42,023 nt of DNA from NCBI GenBank assembly GCA_030587605.1, contig JAUQYT010000193.1, forward strand, positions 1 through 42,023. Reading direction: 5' to 3'. The notes under the pieces were generated by a model. That model searched no databases. It saw only the letters and a list, made by a program, of their open reading frames with translations, and had not been told where the DNA came from. Source of the DNA: Candidatus Njordarchaeum guaymasense. GTDB lineage: Archaea; Asgardarchaeota; Njordarchaeia; Njordarchaeales; Njordarchaeaceae. The translations under genes were made by a program, and so were the position numbers. How positions within the stretch are numbered: the stretch's first letter is position 1; the number at the start of each line of letters is the position of its first letter. Below are positions 1-9,146 of the stretch, piece after piece.

Positions 1-1
1 T

Positions 2-2515
2 AGGCTCTCCCCCATCTTCACGTACGAGCCTCTCTTGAAGGAGTTTGACCCGTGGTATTTCTATAGAAGCGTGCAGTACATCGTTCAAAACGGTTTTGGA
101 CCATGGTTCACATGGACAGACTACTTAGCATGGACTCCCTTCGGTAGAAACGTAGCCACAAGCACGTACCCTGGGATGATTTTTGCAGCCGTATTCATTT
201 ACGACGCCCTCAACCTAGCTGGTATACAGGTCTCCGCCTTCACCGTTTGCTACTACTTCCCTGTTATCTTTGGAGCATTGACACCCATAATTACCTATTT
301 CCTGGGGAAGGAAGCCTATGATAGGCGCTCAGGCCTTTTGGCAGCTTTCTTCATCGCGGTCTCTCCAGCGATTATTCAGCGGCAAGTAGCGGGGTTCTTT
401 GACAACGAAGCCTTCGGCATATTCCTAATGTTGTGTACGTTTTACTTTTACCTGAGAGCCCTAAAGAGAGACTCAGTTCCATCAGCAATCATGGCTGGTC
501 TGTTTCTGGGATTTGTGTGCATTAGCTGGGGAATCCTTAGATATGTCATCGATATATTGGCACTGTTCATCTTCGTGATGCTCGTCCTGAGAAGGTACAC
601 TATTAAGCTATTCAATGCAAGCGTCATCACGCTGCTACTTGGGCTGTTCATTGCGACTCTTGCGCCACGAAACGGGGCGCGCATGCTGACAGGCGGAGAC
701 GTCCTTCCAGCTATCTTCATTCTTGGACTCTTGATCGCGTATGAGGGCTCAAAGTACTTCGCTAGGATCCCCTTCTTCTCCAAGATTGGCAAAAAAGCTG
801 GGACTGTGAACCCGTTTCTACTCTTCGCGATAGGCGGTGTGGGAGTTCTCGTCATACTACTACTTACCCCGATGGGGAGCAAGTTCTTCACTGTACTTTT
901 GCCTATTTTCAGAGAAACACAAGCGAGGATACTCGCTTCAGTCGGCGAGCACTTGCCAACCGTATGGGCGAGTTTCTATTGGTATCTTGGGATTACAGTT
1001 GCTCTGTCCATCGTGGGTCTCTACTTCTCCTTTAGGAGACTGAGTGACATGGATGTTTTCATGATACTGTCGACCGTAACACTCGTGTATTTCTCTGGGT
1101 CGATGATAAGAATAGTCGTGACTCTCTCACCGATTCTCGCCATTGTTGCTGGCTACGGTTTGTCAAGTACGCTTAGGCCGTTTTCCAAGATTATGCTAGC
1201 GCCGAAAGAAGAAGTAGTTCATAGAAAGAGGTTGCGGCTCACACCCGCTGTCGGCAGAGAGTACTCCGCGGTAGCATTCTTGATGGTAGGACTTATACTT
1301 TTTGCATATGGGACGACGATCGTGGCCGAAGTTCCCGGCAGTCAAGTCACCTTGATCCAGAGCATGTCGCCGCCTGAGATATTGCCAGGAGGAGTCTACC
1401 ACGACTGGCAGGAGGCATTGGCGTGGATGAACAACGTAGCGCCATCAAACTCCGTCGTAGCCAGCTGGTGGGACTATGGATACTTCATCACATGCGTAGG
1501 TAATAGAACTTCAGTAGATGATAACGGCACGATTAACAGCACGCAGATTGCATTGATTGGGCTGGCGTTCATGTCAACTAATGAAACGGCGTCACTGCAG
1601 ATCTTCAGGAGATTCAATACCAGGTACGTCTTAACGTACTTTGGTCACATGCAAAGTGGGTTAGCTGGCGATGAAGGTAAGTGGCTATGGATGTTGAGAA
1701 TAGCTGCAGACAATTTCGCGTCACAGGGGCTCATCAACGAGACTTTGTACTTCAACGAAACCGCTCAATTGATACACCCACTGTTCTTCAACACGACTCT
1801 GTACCGATTGATGTACAACGGTGAACCATACCAGACTGGGCTTCCGTACCAAGCGAGCCTCGACGACGTACTCGTCTTGAACATGGGAACATCTAATTCG
1901 ACTCGCAGAATGGCATATCAACCGTTCCCAGCTGTTAATCCAAATCAAAATGCGCTAAGCACAATGAACAATTACTTCCCGCAGTCGCAGCAGGGCTACG
2001 TTCCGGTAAGTGTAATAGATCCCTACGGTCCAAGATTCTTCAAGACTGCATTCGTATCATCAAATCATCTGGTAAAGATCTATGAGGTCGATTACACGCC
2101 CCTCGAAATGAATGAGAAACTGTCCATAGATGTGAACGCAACTAGACTCTACAACAATGGAACAGCTGTGGTAACCGTGAAGAACAATGGAGGAGCTTCA
2201 TTCCCGCCAATCCCATTGAACAACTTTGTAGACGCAACTGGAAGAACGCATAATGGCGGCATCTGGCTGAACAACTCCCGCCATGTTGCGACCCAACCTC
2301 TCCAAGTCTGGGATGCGGGGTCAAGCTCGTGGAGCACACATTACGAAACATACTACGTTAACCCAGGTCAGTCAATAACCTTCAGGGTTTCAGGACTAGA
2401 CACAACCATGCTGACACAAGCTTTCACAAATGGCACGAAGCTAAACTTGAGGGTCGTTACTGCCTACGATGAGGGGGTATACGCAGTAGCGGAAGTGTCG
2501 GTCATAAGTCCATGA
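2..2515 (+). CDS. aglB: Oligosaccharyltransferase AglB/STT3, 5'-truncated
   Basis: Membrane enzyme that moves an oligosaccharide from a dolichol-type lipid carrier to asparagine in N-glycosylation sequons, acting at the outer face of the membrane. The reading frame is open to the window edge (from base 2) and already begins at the first external-loop motif EFDPWYFYR, so the first TM helix and true start lie upstream; a TTG at 35 is only the first in-window start codon. About a dozen hydrophobic segments fill the first ~430 residues. Counting from base 35, the hallmark WWDYG motif is at residues ~478-482, and DEGKWLWM at ~546-553 fits the DxxKxxx(M/I) 'DK' motif. The C-terminal ~270 residues are a soluble beta-rich domain with many NxS/T sequons, ending in an intact stop. 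Family assignment is very secure. Confidence 0.95.
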   Translation, partial: RLSPIFTYEPLLKEFDPWYFYRSVQYIVQNGFGPWFTWTDYLAWTPFGRNVATSTYPGMIFAAVFIYDALNLAGIQVSAFTVCYYFPVIFGALTPIITYFLGKEAYDRRSGLLAAFFIAVSPAIIQRQVAGFFDNEAFGIFLMLCTFYFYLRALKRDSVPSAIMAGLFLGFVCISWGILRYVIDILALFIFVMLVLRRYTIKLFNASVITLLLGLFIATLAPRNGARMLTGGDVLPAIFILGLLIAYEGSKYFARIPFFSKIGKKAGTVNPFLLFAIGGVGVLVILLLTPMGSKFFTVLLPIFRETQARILASVGEHLPTVWASFYWYLGITVALSIVGLYFSFRRLSDMDVFMILSTVTLVYFSGSMIRIVVTLSPILAIVAGYGLSSTLRPFSKIMLAPKEEVVHRKRLRLTPAVGREYSAVAFLMVGLILFAYGTTIVAEVPGSQVTLIQSMSPPEILPGGVYHDWQEALAWMNNVAPSNSVVASWWDYGYFITCVGNRTSVDDNGTINSTQIALIGLAFMSTNETASLQIFRRFNTRYVLTYFGHMQSGLAGDEGKWLWMLRIAADNFASQGLINETLYFNETAQLIHPLFFNTTLYRLMYNGEPYQTGLPYQASLDDVLVLNMGTSNSTRRMAYQPFPAVNPNQNALSTMNNYFPQSQQGYVPVSVIDPYGPRFFKTAFVSSNHLVKIYEVDYTPLEMNEKLSIDVNATRLYNNGTAVVTVKNNGGASFPPIPLNNFVDATGRTHNGGIWLNNSRHVATQPLQVWDAGSSSWSTHYETYYVNPGQSITFRVSGLDTTMLTQAFTNGTKLNLRVVTAYDEGVYAVAEVSVISP

Positions 2516-2655
2516 TGGTAGTCCCCCTCCACAGGCAAATTGCTTTTTGACGGAAATCCGTATGGATCCAGGCGACTAGCGGCACCTGCGGTATCCTGTT
2601 TAAGCAATCAAAGGTGAATCGTTAAGTGGCCCGTAGGATACGCGAATATAGTGGA

Positions 2656-2937
2656 CTAAACTTCTTGGTCCACCACTACTTTCTTTCTGGCACCCATGTA
2701 TGTGATGGCGAATGCCACTGCCATCAGAATTACTGCTCCAACAACTGCAACAGTTAGAGCTGTTCTGTCTGTTCCGAAAATCAGCGGGATAGGTCCTATC
2801 ATTACGACGCTGCCAAAAGAGGTGGATCCACCATTTCCAGCCATTAAGGAGTTCGCGACTAATCCGGTCACGATCGCAACGAGTCCTATAACTGACAGTA
2901 TGGCACCTGCAGTAATGAAGCGTCCTTCGTTGGTCAT
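2656..2937 (-). CDS. DUF131 (TIGR00304-type) small membrane protein, copy 2
   Basis: Small integral membrane protein of the archaeal DUF131/TIGR00304 type; molecular function unknown. Two hydrophobic helices (about residues 9-30 and 60-84) flank a conserved loop reading IGPIPLIFGTDRTAL, the family signature. It lies 20 bases downstream of a same-strand paralogue carrying nearly the same loop (IGPIPIVFGTDRGAL), so the two are probably a tandem duplication expressed together, perhaps as a hetero-oligomer (inference). The loop is Gly/Ser-rich and lacks the long basic linker seen in the partner. The gene converges on the end of aglB with about 140 bases between, in which I see no RNA gene. Confidence 0.8.
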   Translation of the reverse strand: MTNEGRFITAGAILSVIGLVAIVTGLVANSLMAGNGGSTSFGSVVMIGPIPLIFGTDRTALTVAVVGAVILMAVAFAITYMGARKKVVVDQEV

Positions 2938-2957
2938 AGCTACCAGACCTCATACTC

Positions 2958-3248
2958 CTAAGAACGTGATAGCAGTAGCAGGTAGAAGATCACTAAAGCT
3001 AAAGCTGCGCCCAAAGCTATCAGCAGAGCGCCTCTATCTGTTCCAAACACTATAGGTATCGGGCCAATTACTACAACTCCGGCACCGCGAACTCTCTTCC
3101 GGTTCTGCTTTTTTTCTTCTTTCTCCCGTTGGCGTTCCTGGGAACTTCTTCTAACCACAGACATGATGATTCCTATGAAAACCAAAGCTATCCCTACTAT
3201 GAAGACAATGAAACCGATCGAAGTTAGTAGTGTTGCCCATGTCTCCAC
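2958..3248 (-). CDS. DUF131 (TIGR00304-type) small membrane protein, copy 1
   Basis: First gene of the tandem DUF131 pair. One hydrophobic helix at residues ~9-31 is followed by a strongly basic and charged cytoplasmic-type linker (about residues 33-53, rich in R, K, E and Q), then the family motif IGPIPIVFGTDRGAL and a second helix ending LLLLSRS. The family is known from many archaea as one- or two-copy small membrane proteins without an assigned function. The charged linker is the main difference from the downstream paralogue. Start ATG at 3248 is the first in frame, and the hydrophobic helix follows after eight residues as expected for the family. Function unknown. Confidence 0.8.
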   Translation of the reverse strand: METWATLLTSIGFIVFIVGIALVFIGIIMSVVRRSSQERQREKEEKKQNRKRVRGAGVVVIGPIPIVFGTDRGALLIALGAALALVIFYLLLLSRS

Positions 3249-3618
3249 TGGTTTGCCGCTCCTCTATTTTCCGTGTCAGTCATACTTGATCAAGTTAGAC
3301 GGGACGCCATAAAAGTTTCGTCGACGTCCCTAGAATAAACAGAAGAGGAACATCCACTGACCATGGTCAATGACCGATTCTTTTAAAGATGGCGAGAGAT
3401 AAGAATACTAACTATGGAAGTCTGATATCAACGTAAGTGAAATACTTATATTCGTCGAATTTCATATTGAGTTTCTTGTCTTCAGTCAACTAAGCTAGCC
3501 TGCAATTCCTCTCTTCCAGTAAGAGATTATTCGTCGATTAGTCTCCTCGGATGAAAGTCATAAGACAACAATCACGAATAATACGGTGACTTTCAGGTGA
3601 CAAGGGGCTGGTAATCGT
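3249..3618. other. Intergenic region, divergent promoters
   Basis: A 370-base AT-richer gap between the divergently transcribed DUF131 pair and the nucleotidyltransferase gene. It contains A/T-rich TATA-like stretches, for instance near 3382-3388 (tttaaag) and 3441-3450 (atacttatat), but none is at a convincing distance from the (+) start at 3619, which would then have a leader over 100 bases. I see no ORF with family resemblance, no tRNA-like cloverleaf and no repeats here. Confidence 0.4.
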
Positions 3619-4470
3619 ATGATGAGGCGAAAGAAGAAGGTTTCAATGACCCTTGACAGTGAAATACTGCGTAAGATAGGTTTGATGGTTGATGGCAGCA
3701 GAATTAGGAATCTCTCACAAGCTGTGGAATCACTTTTGCTACAGGCCTTAATTGACAGGATGCCTTCCAAGGCCTTCATCCTAGCAGGTGGCAAAGGAAC
3801 CCGTCTCCGCCCCATCACGTACGAGATACCGAAGCCCCTGGTTCCGCTTCAAGGTAAACCTATCCTCGAGCATGTTATCGACTTGCTCCGTTTGTATGAC
3901 ATCCGAAACATAGTCTTGAGCGTAGGGTATCTAGGCGAGAAAGTCAAGGAATACTTCAGTGATGAGAAGAGGTTAGGCGTCAAAATGACTTTTATCGAGG
4001 AACAGGAAGAACTTGGAACAGGGGGTCCGCTTCGTCTTGCCAAGCACCTTCTGAAAGACACTTTCGTGATGGTAAACGGGGATAACCTGATCAACATCGA
4101 CTTATACAAGATGTATCAAGCCCACTTTGAAAACAAGGCCAAGGCGACCATTGCCTTAACCACTGTCAGCGATCCTTCAACCTACGGCGTAGTCGTCCTT
4201 GAAGGGGAAAAAATAGTCAAGTTCGTTGAGAAGCCACGCAAAGGGGAAGCACCCTCTAACCTAATAAACACGGGAATGTACATCCTTGAGCCATCGGTTT
4301 GTGACATGGTTCCAGACGGAGGCTTCTCCTTGATAGAGAGGGACGTCTTTCCCAAAATAGCAGAAAAGGGTGAACTATACGGCTATCTATTCTCAGGACA
4401 ATGGTTTGACACTGGTACACCTGAGAGGTACGAGAAAGCTCTAAGAGAATGGCGTGGCGTCAGTAGATAA
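3619..4470 (+). CDS. Ribbon-helix-helix / sugar-1-phosphate nucleotidyltransferase fusion
   Basis: Enzyme predicted to make an NDP-sugar from a sugar-1-phosphate and NTP, in the cytoplasm, feeding glycan synthesis. Residues ~51 to 283 are a complete NTP-transferase Rossmann-type domain: LAGGKGTRLRP signature, IPKPLVPLQGKPILEH, the metal-binding NGD, and FVEKP near residue 200. No left-handed beta-helix acyltransferase domain follows. Residues ~6-48 (KKVSMTLDSEILRKIG, then SRIRNLSQAVESLL) look like a ribbon-helix-helix domain of the CopG/Arc class, usually DNA-binding or oligomerising. The downstream in-frame ATG at the start of PSKAFILAGG would give an ordinary enzyme, but the ORF has a continuous head with good RHH character, so I keep the longer start. 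Substrate sugar (glucose or mannose type) cannot be told. AglB nearby suggests a link to protein glycosylation (inference). Confidence 0.88.
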   Translation: MMRRKKKVSMTLDSEILRKIGLMVDGSRIRNLSQAVESLLLQALIDRMPSKAFILAGGKGTRLRPITYEIPKPLVPLQGKPILEHVIDLLRLYDIRNIVLSVGYLGEKVKEYFSDEKRLGVKMTFIEEQEELGTGGPLRLAKHLLKDTFVMVNGDNLINIDLYKMYQAHFENKAKATIALTTVSDPSTYGVVVLEGEKIVKFVEKPRKGEAPSNLINTGMYILEPSVCDMVPDGGFSLIERDVFPKIAEKGELYGYLFSGQWFDTGTPERYEKALREWRGVSR

Positions 4471-4534
4471 CGCAACTTGAAAATGGAAGATTTGAGAGGG
4501 GTTCCTGTTTTCTTCGAATTAAGTGAAGATTGCT

Positions 4535-5746
4535 CTACTTTTTCTTCAGCTTTCTTCTTCCCTCTTGGCATAGGGCTACAATTACGTCGCGGGTAAGCGC
4601 TATATCGCCTAGCCCTACGTACTCGTCCAAGCCGTGATAGTTTGTTCCTTCCCTCAGGGGACCGAAGCACGCGACGGGTACCCCAACTTTGGCTAGAAAA
4701 GCTCCATCGTTACCTCCGAGGTCGGCTGCCACTGCAAGCTCTTCGCCCGTAATTTTCTTGACAGCATCTCTAAGCGAAATTACCAATGGATGCCTCAAGT
4801 CCGTAAAGTAACCAGGCGTGGCGTGGACAACCTCATATGTTGCGTCCACACCTTTCTTCTGTGCTTCACTCGTGACGAATTTCTCTGTCCTGCTCTTGAT
4901 CTCATCAAAGTTCTCATCCGGAAGAGCGCGCAGATCGAAGCGGACATCACATTCCCCTGGGATCACATTTTCCTTCTCTCCAGCGTGCATCATTGTTACA
5001 GATAGTCTTCTCCAGAGGTTTTTCTGTGGGCTATCCGGCGGTGCCGGGATCTTTGACTTTCTATCGCTAGTGATCTTCTTTCTGTATTCTTGGAGTGAGG
5101 ATATCATCTTCAAGGCTTCATCAATGGCGTTTTTCGCCTTATGTGGTAATGCAGCATGCCCTTGTTTTCCTTTAACTTTTATCTTTCCCCAGAGCACTCC
5201 GCTGGCTCCACAGCTCACATATTCAGGACCACTATCAATGACTAGGGCTGCGTCTGCTCTGATCCCTGCCTTCTGGGTAAGGAACTCGATGCCAGCTTCT
5301 CCCCCAACTTCCTCATCGCATGTTACAACTAGTTTTACGTTGACGTCTGTTGCCGTATCATCTACGAGTTTAGCTAGTGCCCCAAAGCAGGACACTATGC
5401 TACCCTTGTCGTCCGCTGCTCCTCTCCCATAGGCTTTGTCACCCTCAATCGTGAGTTTGAATGGATCATGAGCCCATCCTTGCCCTGGAGGAACGATGTC
5501 GTAATGGGTCACGAGTAGAAGAGTTGTATCCGATCCTTTGTCTAAGTTGATGATGACGTTTGGTCTAGGTCGGTTGTCCCCCTTTAGAACTGCTCTCCCA
5601 TCGAGAATCTCGACGCCCAATCCCATCTTCTTCGCTTCATCAGATATGAACCCACTGCATTCCTCATAGTTTCTCTTCTCATTAGAATCCGTATCCAATT
5701 CCACAAGTGTTGACAGCAACTTCAATTCATAATCAAAGTTGTTCAT
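4535..5746 (-). CDS. M20 family metallohydrolase (ArgE/DapE/LysK/CPG2-like)
   Basis: Zinc-dependent hydrolase of peptide or N-acyl amide bonds, cytoplasmic. All family metal and catalytic sites are visible: THYDIVP (His ligand plus supporting Asp), GRGAADDKGS (bridging Asp), CDEEVGG (catalytic Glu and ligand Glu), VIDSGPEYV (Asp ligand) and a C-terminal NYHGLDEY (His ligand). The inserted dimerisation 'lid' domain is present around residues 185-290 (KVKGKQGHAALPH). Length of 403 fits the family. It starts 10 bases after the stop of the giant coiled-coil gene, so the two are likely co-transcribed. The exact substrate (acetyl-ornithine/lysine, succinyl-DAP or dipeptide) is not determined. It makes a useful contrast to the degenerate M20 protein at 28.5 kb. 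Confidence 0.9.
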   Translation of the reverse strand: MNNFDYELKLLSTLVELDTDSNEKRNYEECSGFISDEAKKMGLGVEILDGRAVLKGDNRPRPNVIINLDKGSDTTLLLVTHYDIVPPGQGWAHDPFKLTIEGDKAYGRGAADDKGSIVSCFGALAKLVDDTATDVNVKLVVTCDEEVGGEAGIEFLTQKAGIRADAALVIDSGPEYVSCGASGVLWGKIKVKGKQGHAALPHKAKNAIDEALKMISSLQEYRKKITSDRKSKIPAPPDSPQKNLWRRLSVTMMHAGEKENVIPGECDVRFDLRALPDENFDEIKSRTEKFVTSEAQKKGVDATYEVVHATPGYFTDLRHPLVISLRDAVKKITGEELAVAADLGGNDGAFLAKVGVPVACFGPLREGTNYHGLDEYVGLGDIALTRDVIVALCQEGRRKLKKK

Positions 5747-5756
5747 GACCCGGTCA

Positions 5757-8700
5757 TCACCTTAATTCCTTTTCCTTGATCTCTCTCGAGGATGCCATCC
5801 ACATTGGCCCTATGAACTTGTGATACAGTTTCACATAGTTTTCCTCTACGCTTGCAGTTGCCACACAGTCCAAGTCCCTTTTTGCCACAGGGGCAATTAG
5901 TACTTCTTCCGCATCCCTCGTGCAGCTAATGTAGTCTTTCTCGGCGAGGTTCCATATTCTCACATTTCCTTGTGCGAGCAGTTCCTTGAGTAGCTTCTTG
6001 TGAAGTATTTCATCGACCCCTGCAACGATGTTAATTCTTATCGCCTTGCTTATTTCCTTAATCTCTTTTAATGGGACCTCATCCAGGTTGGGAACAACTA
6101 TTGTTACAGTTGACTTTGTTCTCTTCACCATGTCTTTCAGATGGTTGAGTATTGCCCGCCTGGTTACGTAGTGCCAAGTCTTATCGGCATTTATCTGTTG
6201 TGTGTCGGTTATCTCTGCCCAAGCTGTTCTCATGAAGGTTTCAACTGAGTTAGATTCTTTGGCTATCCTTGTTGTGTTGTCGGTGAATTCTTTCAGCATC
6301 CTGTTAGCGTTCTGGTTAATGGCTGCTTCACCTCGATCTATGCAATTCGCCAGTCCTCTGAGCATCTTGTTGGACGACTCCTCATAACCAGTCTGGTGTG
6401 CAGTTAGTAGTTCATCCAATTTCCTTCCGAAGCTTCCAGTCATTTCGTTGCAGTCGTCGAAGTGCCTTGAGAAGGTTGAGTTTACTTCGCCAGTGATCAT
6501 GGTTACGGCCTCGGTATAACTCTTCAGGTGCTCTGATAGGACAGTGATTATCGTTGCCTTGATTGACTCGCATTCTTTCTTGTATCCTTCACTTGCTTCA
6601 TCGAGGATTGTGCTGAAGGAACCTGTCAGTGATGATACGATACTGCGTAGTTCTCTACTGTTCTCTGACGTAGTCTCTTTAAGTTCGGAACTGGCGTCTT
6701 CGCAGATCTGCTTGACTTCTATCTTCTCTCGGTCGACGATCGAGTTGAATTGCTCCTTTAGATTCGTCACCGCCTTCGCGGTCTCGTCGACGACTCTTGC
6801 TGACGTATCATCGTTCTCTTTGCATTCTGATTCTATCTTCTGCGTGAATTCTTTCGCGCTGGCTTCAAGATCACCTGTCAGCTTGTTTTCTATGTCCATG
6901 AGTGATCCCCTAGTACTTTCTGTGTTTGAAGCTACCTGCTTTGTTATAGTTGATTGTGCGGTCGAACTCTGTGACTTGAAGGACTCAATCTTGCTTGATG
7001 CCAGATCCGCCAGCTCTTTTCCTCGATCAGCAGCGATATTCTGCATGACGGCTATCTGCTTGGAGACGAATCCCCCTATCTCCTCTTGCTTCTTAATGAA
7101 GAGGTCACTCAGTTCTTTCTTGGTTTTGTCGACGGTTATACTCCATTTCTTCAGGGTGCCAGATGCTTGGTCCCCGAGGGACGAAAGATAAACATTAAGA
7201 AGTCTCCTAGTGGACGATAAAGAGACATTTACTTTTTCGCCATATTTCTCGATCAATTCGTCAGCGGGCTTGCCGATTTCAGATGGGAATAATTTAATGC
7301 TTTCAGCTAGCTCAGTGACCTTGCTCATCGTTGTTATAATGGATTCCCACTTCGTCGCAAGTCCATCTTCAAATCTCAGGACGGTTGATATCCTTTCAGA
7401 AGTGGATTTCTCTAAAGTGTCAATGATTTTCTTCATTGCCTCGATGTAAGTCTTTCCAGCTTCATCTATCCTCTTTGTGGCTTCTTTCAGTAAAAGGCTC
7501 TTAGCCCGTGTTGCATCAGTCTTTTTACCACGGCCTCTGGTAGCAGATGGAGGGTCATCCTCGGATTCCGACGGCGGATCACCATCCTTCCCTCTTGCAC
7601 TAGCGGGAACGTTTCCAGCACTCCGGGTAGTTTCCTTCGCTGCCAACAATGTCTTCAGAACTCGTTCCTTGATTTCCTCCATGAAAGACTCGGCGTCTTC
7701 AACAAAAGTGGCTTTCATCTTTGATAGCTTGTCCTTAGAGTCGAGAGTGAAGTCTTTAATCGTCTTGGATGTTAGTAGGATGTTCTTCTTTGACAAGGAT
7801 TCCAAAATGGAGGCTAGGGTGATGCAGTTCTTGGCGGCGATGTCGCAGGATTCTTGTAGCTCGTCCTTCGATGCACCAAGCTTTGAAGATAGGTCCTTCT
7901 TGATTGATTCGGTTATCCCGCTTAAGTTAGATCCAAGCTCGTCACCTGCGCTCTTGGCGTTTGTCGAGTAGGTCTTTAGGAGCTCGGAAATTGTTGTCTT
8001 AGTCGATTCCAGTTTCGGAGTCAAGCTTTGCTGATGGCTATCAATGCTCATCTTGAGATACTTGGCTTGGCTCTCCAATTCACCCTTGTATGCCGATCTC
8101 CATACGTCTATAGCCTCATGCGTTTCTGTCTGGAAGCTGTTTATGTTCTCATTGAGCTTCTCACCGTATCCTTGGAATACACCTTTAAGGTTTGATTCAA
8201 GCTCCTTGTTTCCTAAGGAGATCCCTTCGGATGTTGAACTAAAGTCACTTGAAACAGTTCTCTGTAGCTCGGTTGAAAGCTGACCATAAGTTTGCCCAAC
8301 CTCACGCAACAAGGCGTTAGTTCTTGTCCTAACGGTCTCGGCGAACTCCCCTATCTTGGTGTTCCACTCCTCAAGAATTGCGGAGACTTCGCCTTGGAAC
8401 TTTTCGGCGGATGAAAATAGTTCAGATTGGAATGTACTCAAGTCGGCGTTGATGGCATTGAGGAACAGTTTTATCTTCTCATCAAATCTGCTGAGATAGC
8501 TTGAAGCAGCTTGAGCCACCTCTTCCTTGAGCTTCTCAGTTGTCTCAATGAACTTGATCACTGAATTATCAAGCCTAAGCGTAACGTCTTTCTTGATCCC
8601 TGAGACTCTCGTCACGTGTTCCTCGACGTGTTTCTTAAGCGCTTCACTTATGCTTGACTTCTTCTCCTCCGTCTCGTGTCTCAACTTTTCGACGAGGCTA

Positions 8701-9146
8701 TTCCGTGCACTCTGGAACTCTTCCTTTAGTCTACTTGTTTCTTGCTTTGTCCGACTCAGCTCCTCCTCTCTTACGTGGGTTGCGCTCCCTTTCCACTCCT
8801 CAATGACCCGCGATATTTCAGCAAGAGTCGCGTATATCGACTTCCTTGTGTTTTCCTCGACTTCTCTTATTGTCCTCTGAAAATCTACAAGATGCTCTGC
8901 AAACACTCTGTAGGGTGCCACAGGAACATATCTGTCCACTACATGCTCCAACTTCCGGATGAGTCTCCCATCGACAAGCTCCTTGAGGGTTTTGGAGGCC
9001 ACGTCGAACTCAAAACCAGTGTACTCACAAACCTCACCTATGGTCAGAGTTCCAACCATCAATACATACTTGTAAACAAGTGCAGCCTCGTCGCTTATGC
9101 CAGCATTCGCCTTGAGCAATCGGGTTAATGCAGGTTTCTCAGCCAA
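5757..9146 (-). CDS. Giant coiled-coil protein with TrmB-like winged helix and PLD/TrmB-C-like tail
   Basis: Not a family I can name in full. Residues ~1-95 form a winged-helix head resembling TrmB regulators (ISDEAALVYKYVLMVGTL, then TIGEVCEYTG, a recognition-helix region and a Tyr/Pro wing). Residues ~96-1000 are almost uninterrupted heptad-like coiled coil rich in S, T, E and K, resembling SMC or chemoreceptor stalks but with no ATPase or signalling-hairpin motif. A disordered, Gly/Pro/Ser/Asp-rich break lies at ~502-548 (RGKDGDPPSESEDDPPS), halfway along. Residues ~1005-1125 return to an alpha/beta fold (VTRRAILNHLKDMVKRTKST, VTIVVPNLDE, and LYHKFIGPMW) like the phospholipase-D-related sensor domain at the end of TrmB proteins, without an HKD motif. 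TTG start at 9146. The M20 gene follows 10 bases downstream. Possible roles are a DNA-bound tether, a nucleoid organiser or a cytoskeletal regulator (speculation). Confidence 0.8.
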   Translation of the reverse strand: MAEKPALTRLLKANAGISDEAALVYKYVLMVGTLTIGEVCEYTGFEFDVASKTLKELVDGRLIRKLEHVVDRYVPVAPYRVFAEHLVDFQRTIREVEENTRKSIYATLAEISRVIEEWKGSATHVREEELSRTKQETSRLKEEFQSARNSLVEKLRHETEEKKSSISEALKKHVEEHVTRVSGIKKDVTLRLDNSVIKFIETTEKLKEEVAQAASSYLSRFDEKIKLFLNAINADLSTFQSELFSSAEKFQGEVSAILEEWNTKIGEFAETVRTRTNALLREVGQTYGQLSTELQRTVSSDFSSTSEGISLGNKELESNLKGVFQGYGEKLNENINSFQTETHEAIDVWRSAYKGELESQAKYLKMSIDSHQQSLTPKLESTKTTISELLKTYSTNAKSAGDELGSNLSGITESIKKDLSSKLGASKDELQESCDIAAKNCITLASILESLSKKNILLTSKTIKDFTLDSKDKLSKMKATFVEDAESFMEEIKERVLKTLLAAKETTRSAGNVPASARGKDGDPPSESEDDPPSATRGRGKKTDATRAKSLLLKEATKRIDEAGKTYIEAMKKIIDTLEKSTSERISTVLRFEDGLATKWESIITTMSKVTELAESIKLFPSEIGKPADELIEKYGEKVNVSLSSTRRLLNVYLSSLGDQASGTLKKWSITVDKTKKELSDLFIKKQEEIGGFVSKQIAVMQNIAADRGKELADLASSKIESFKSQSSTAQSTITKQVASNTESTRGSLMDIENKLTGDLEASAKEFTQKIESECKENDDTSARVVDETAKAVTNLKEQFNSIVDREKIEVKQICEDASSELKETTSENSRELRSIVSSLTGSFSTILDEASEGYKKECESIKATIITVLSEHLKSYTEAVTMITGEVNSTFSRHFDDCNEMTGSFGRKLDELLTAHQTGYEESSNKMLRGLANCIDRGEAAINQNANRMLKEFTDNTTRIAKESNSVETFMRTAWAEITDTQQINADKTWHYVTRRAILNHLKDMVKRTKSTVTIVVPNLDEVPLKEIKEISKAIRINIVAGVDEILHKKLLKELLAQGNVRIWNLAEKDYISCTRDAEEVLIAPVAKRDLDCVATASVEENYVKLYHKFIGPMWMASSREIKEKELR

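Noticed and set aside
6544..7191. Long (+) strand ORF inside the coiled-coil gene (215 residues)
   Set aside because: Antisense to a gene with far better coding character; its Ser/Leu/Phe-rich composition is the expected reverse-strand image of coiled-coil codons. Similar shadows occur at 4818-5432, 7477-7971 and 8527-9128.
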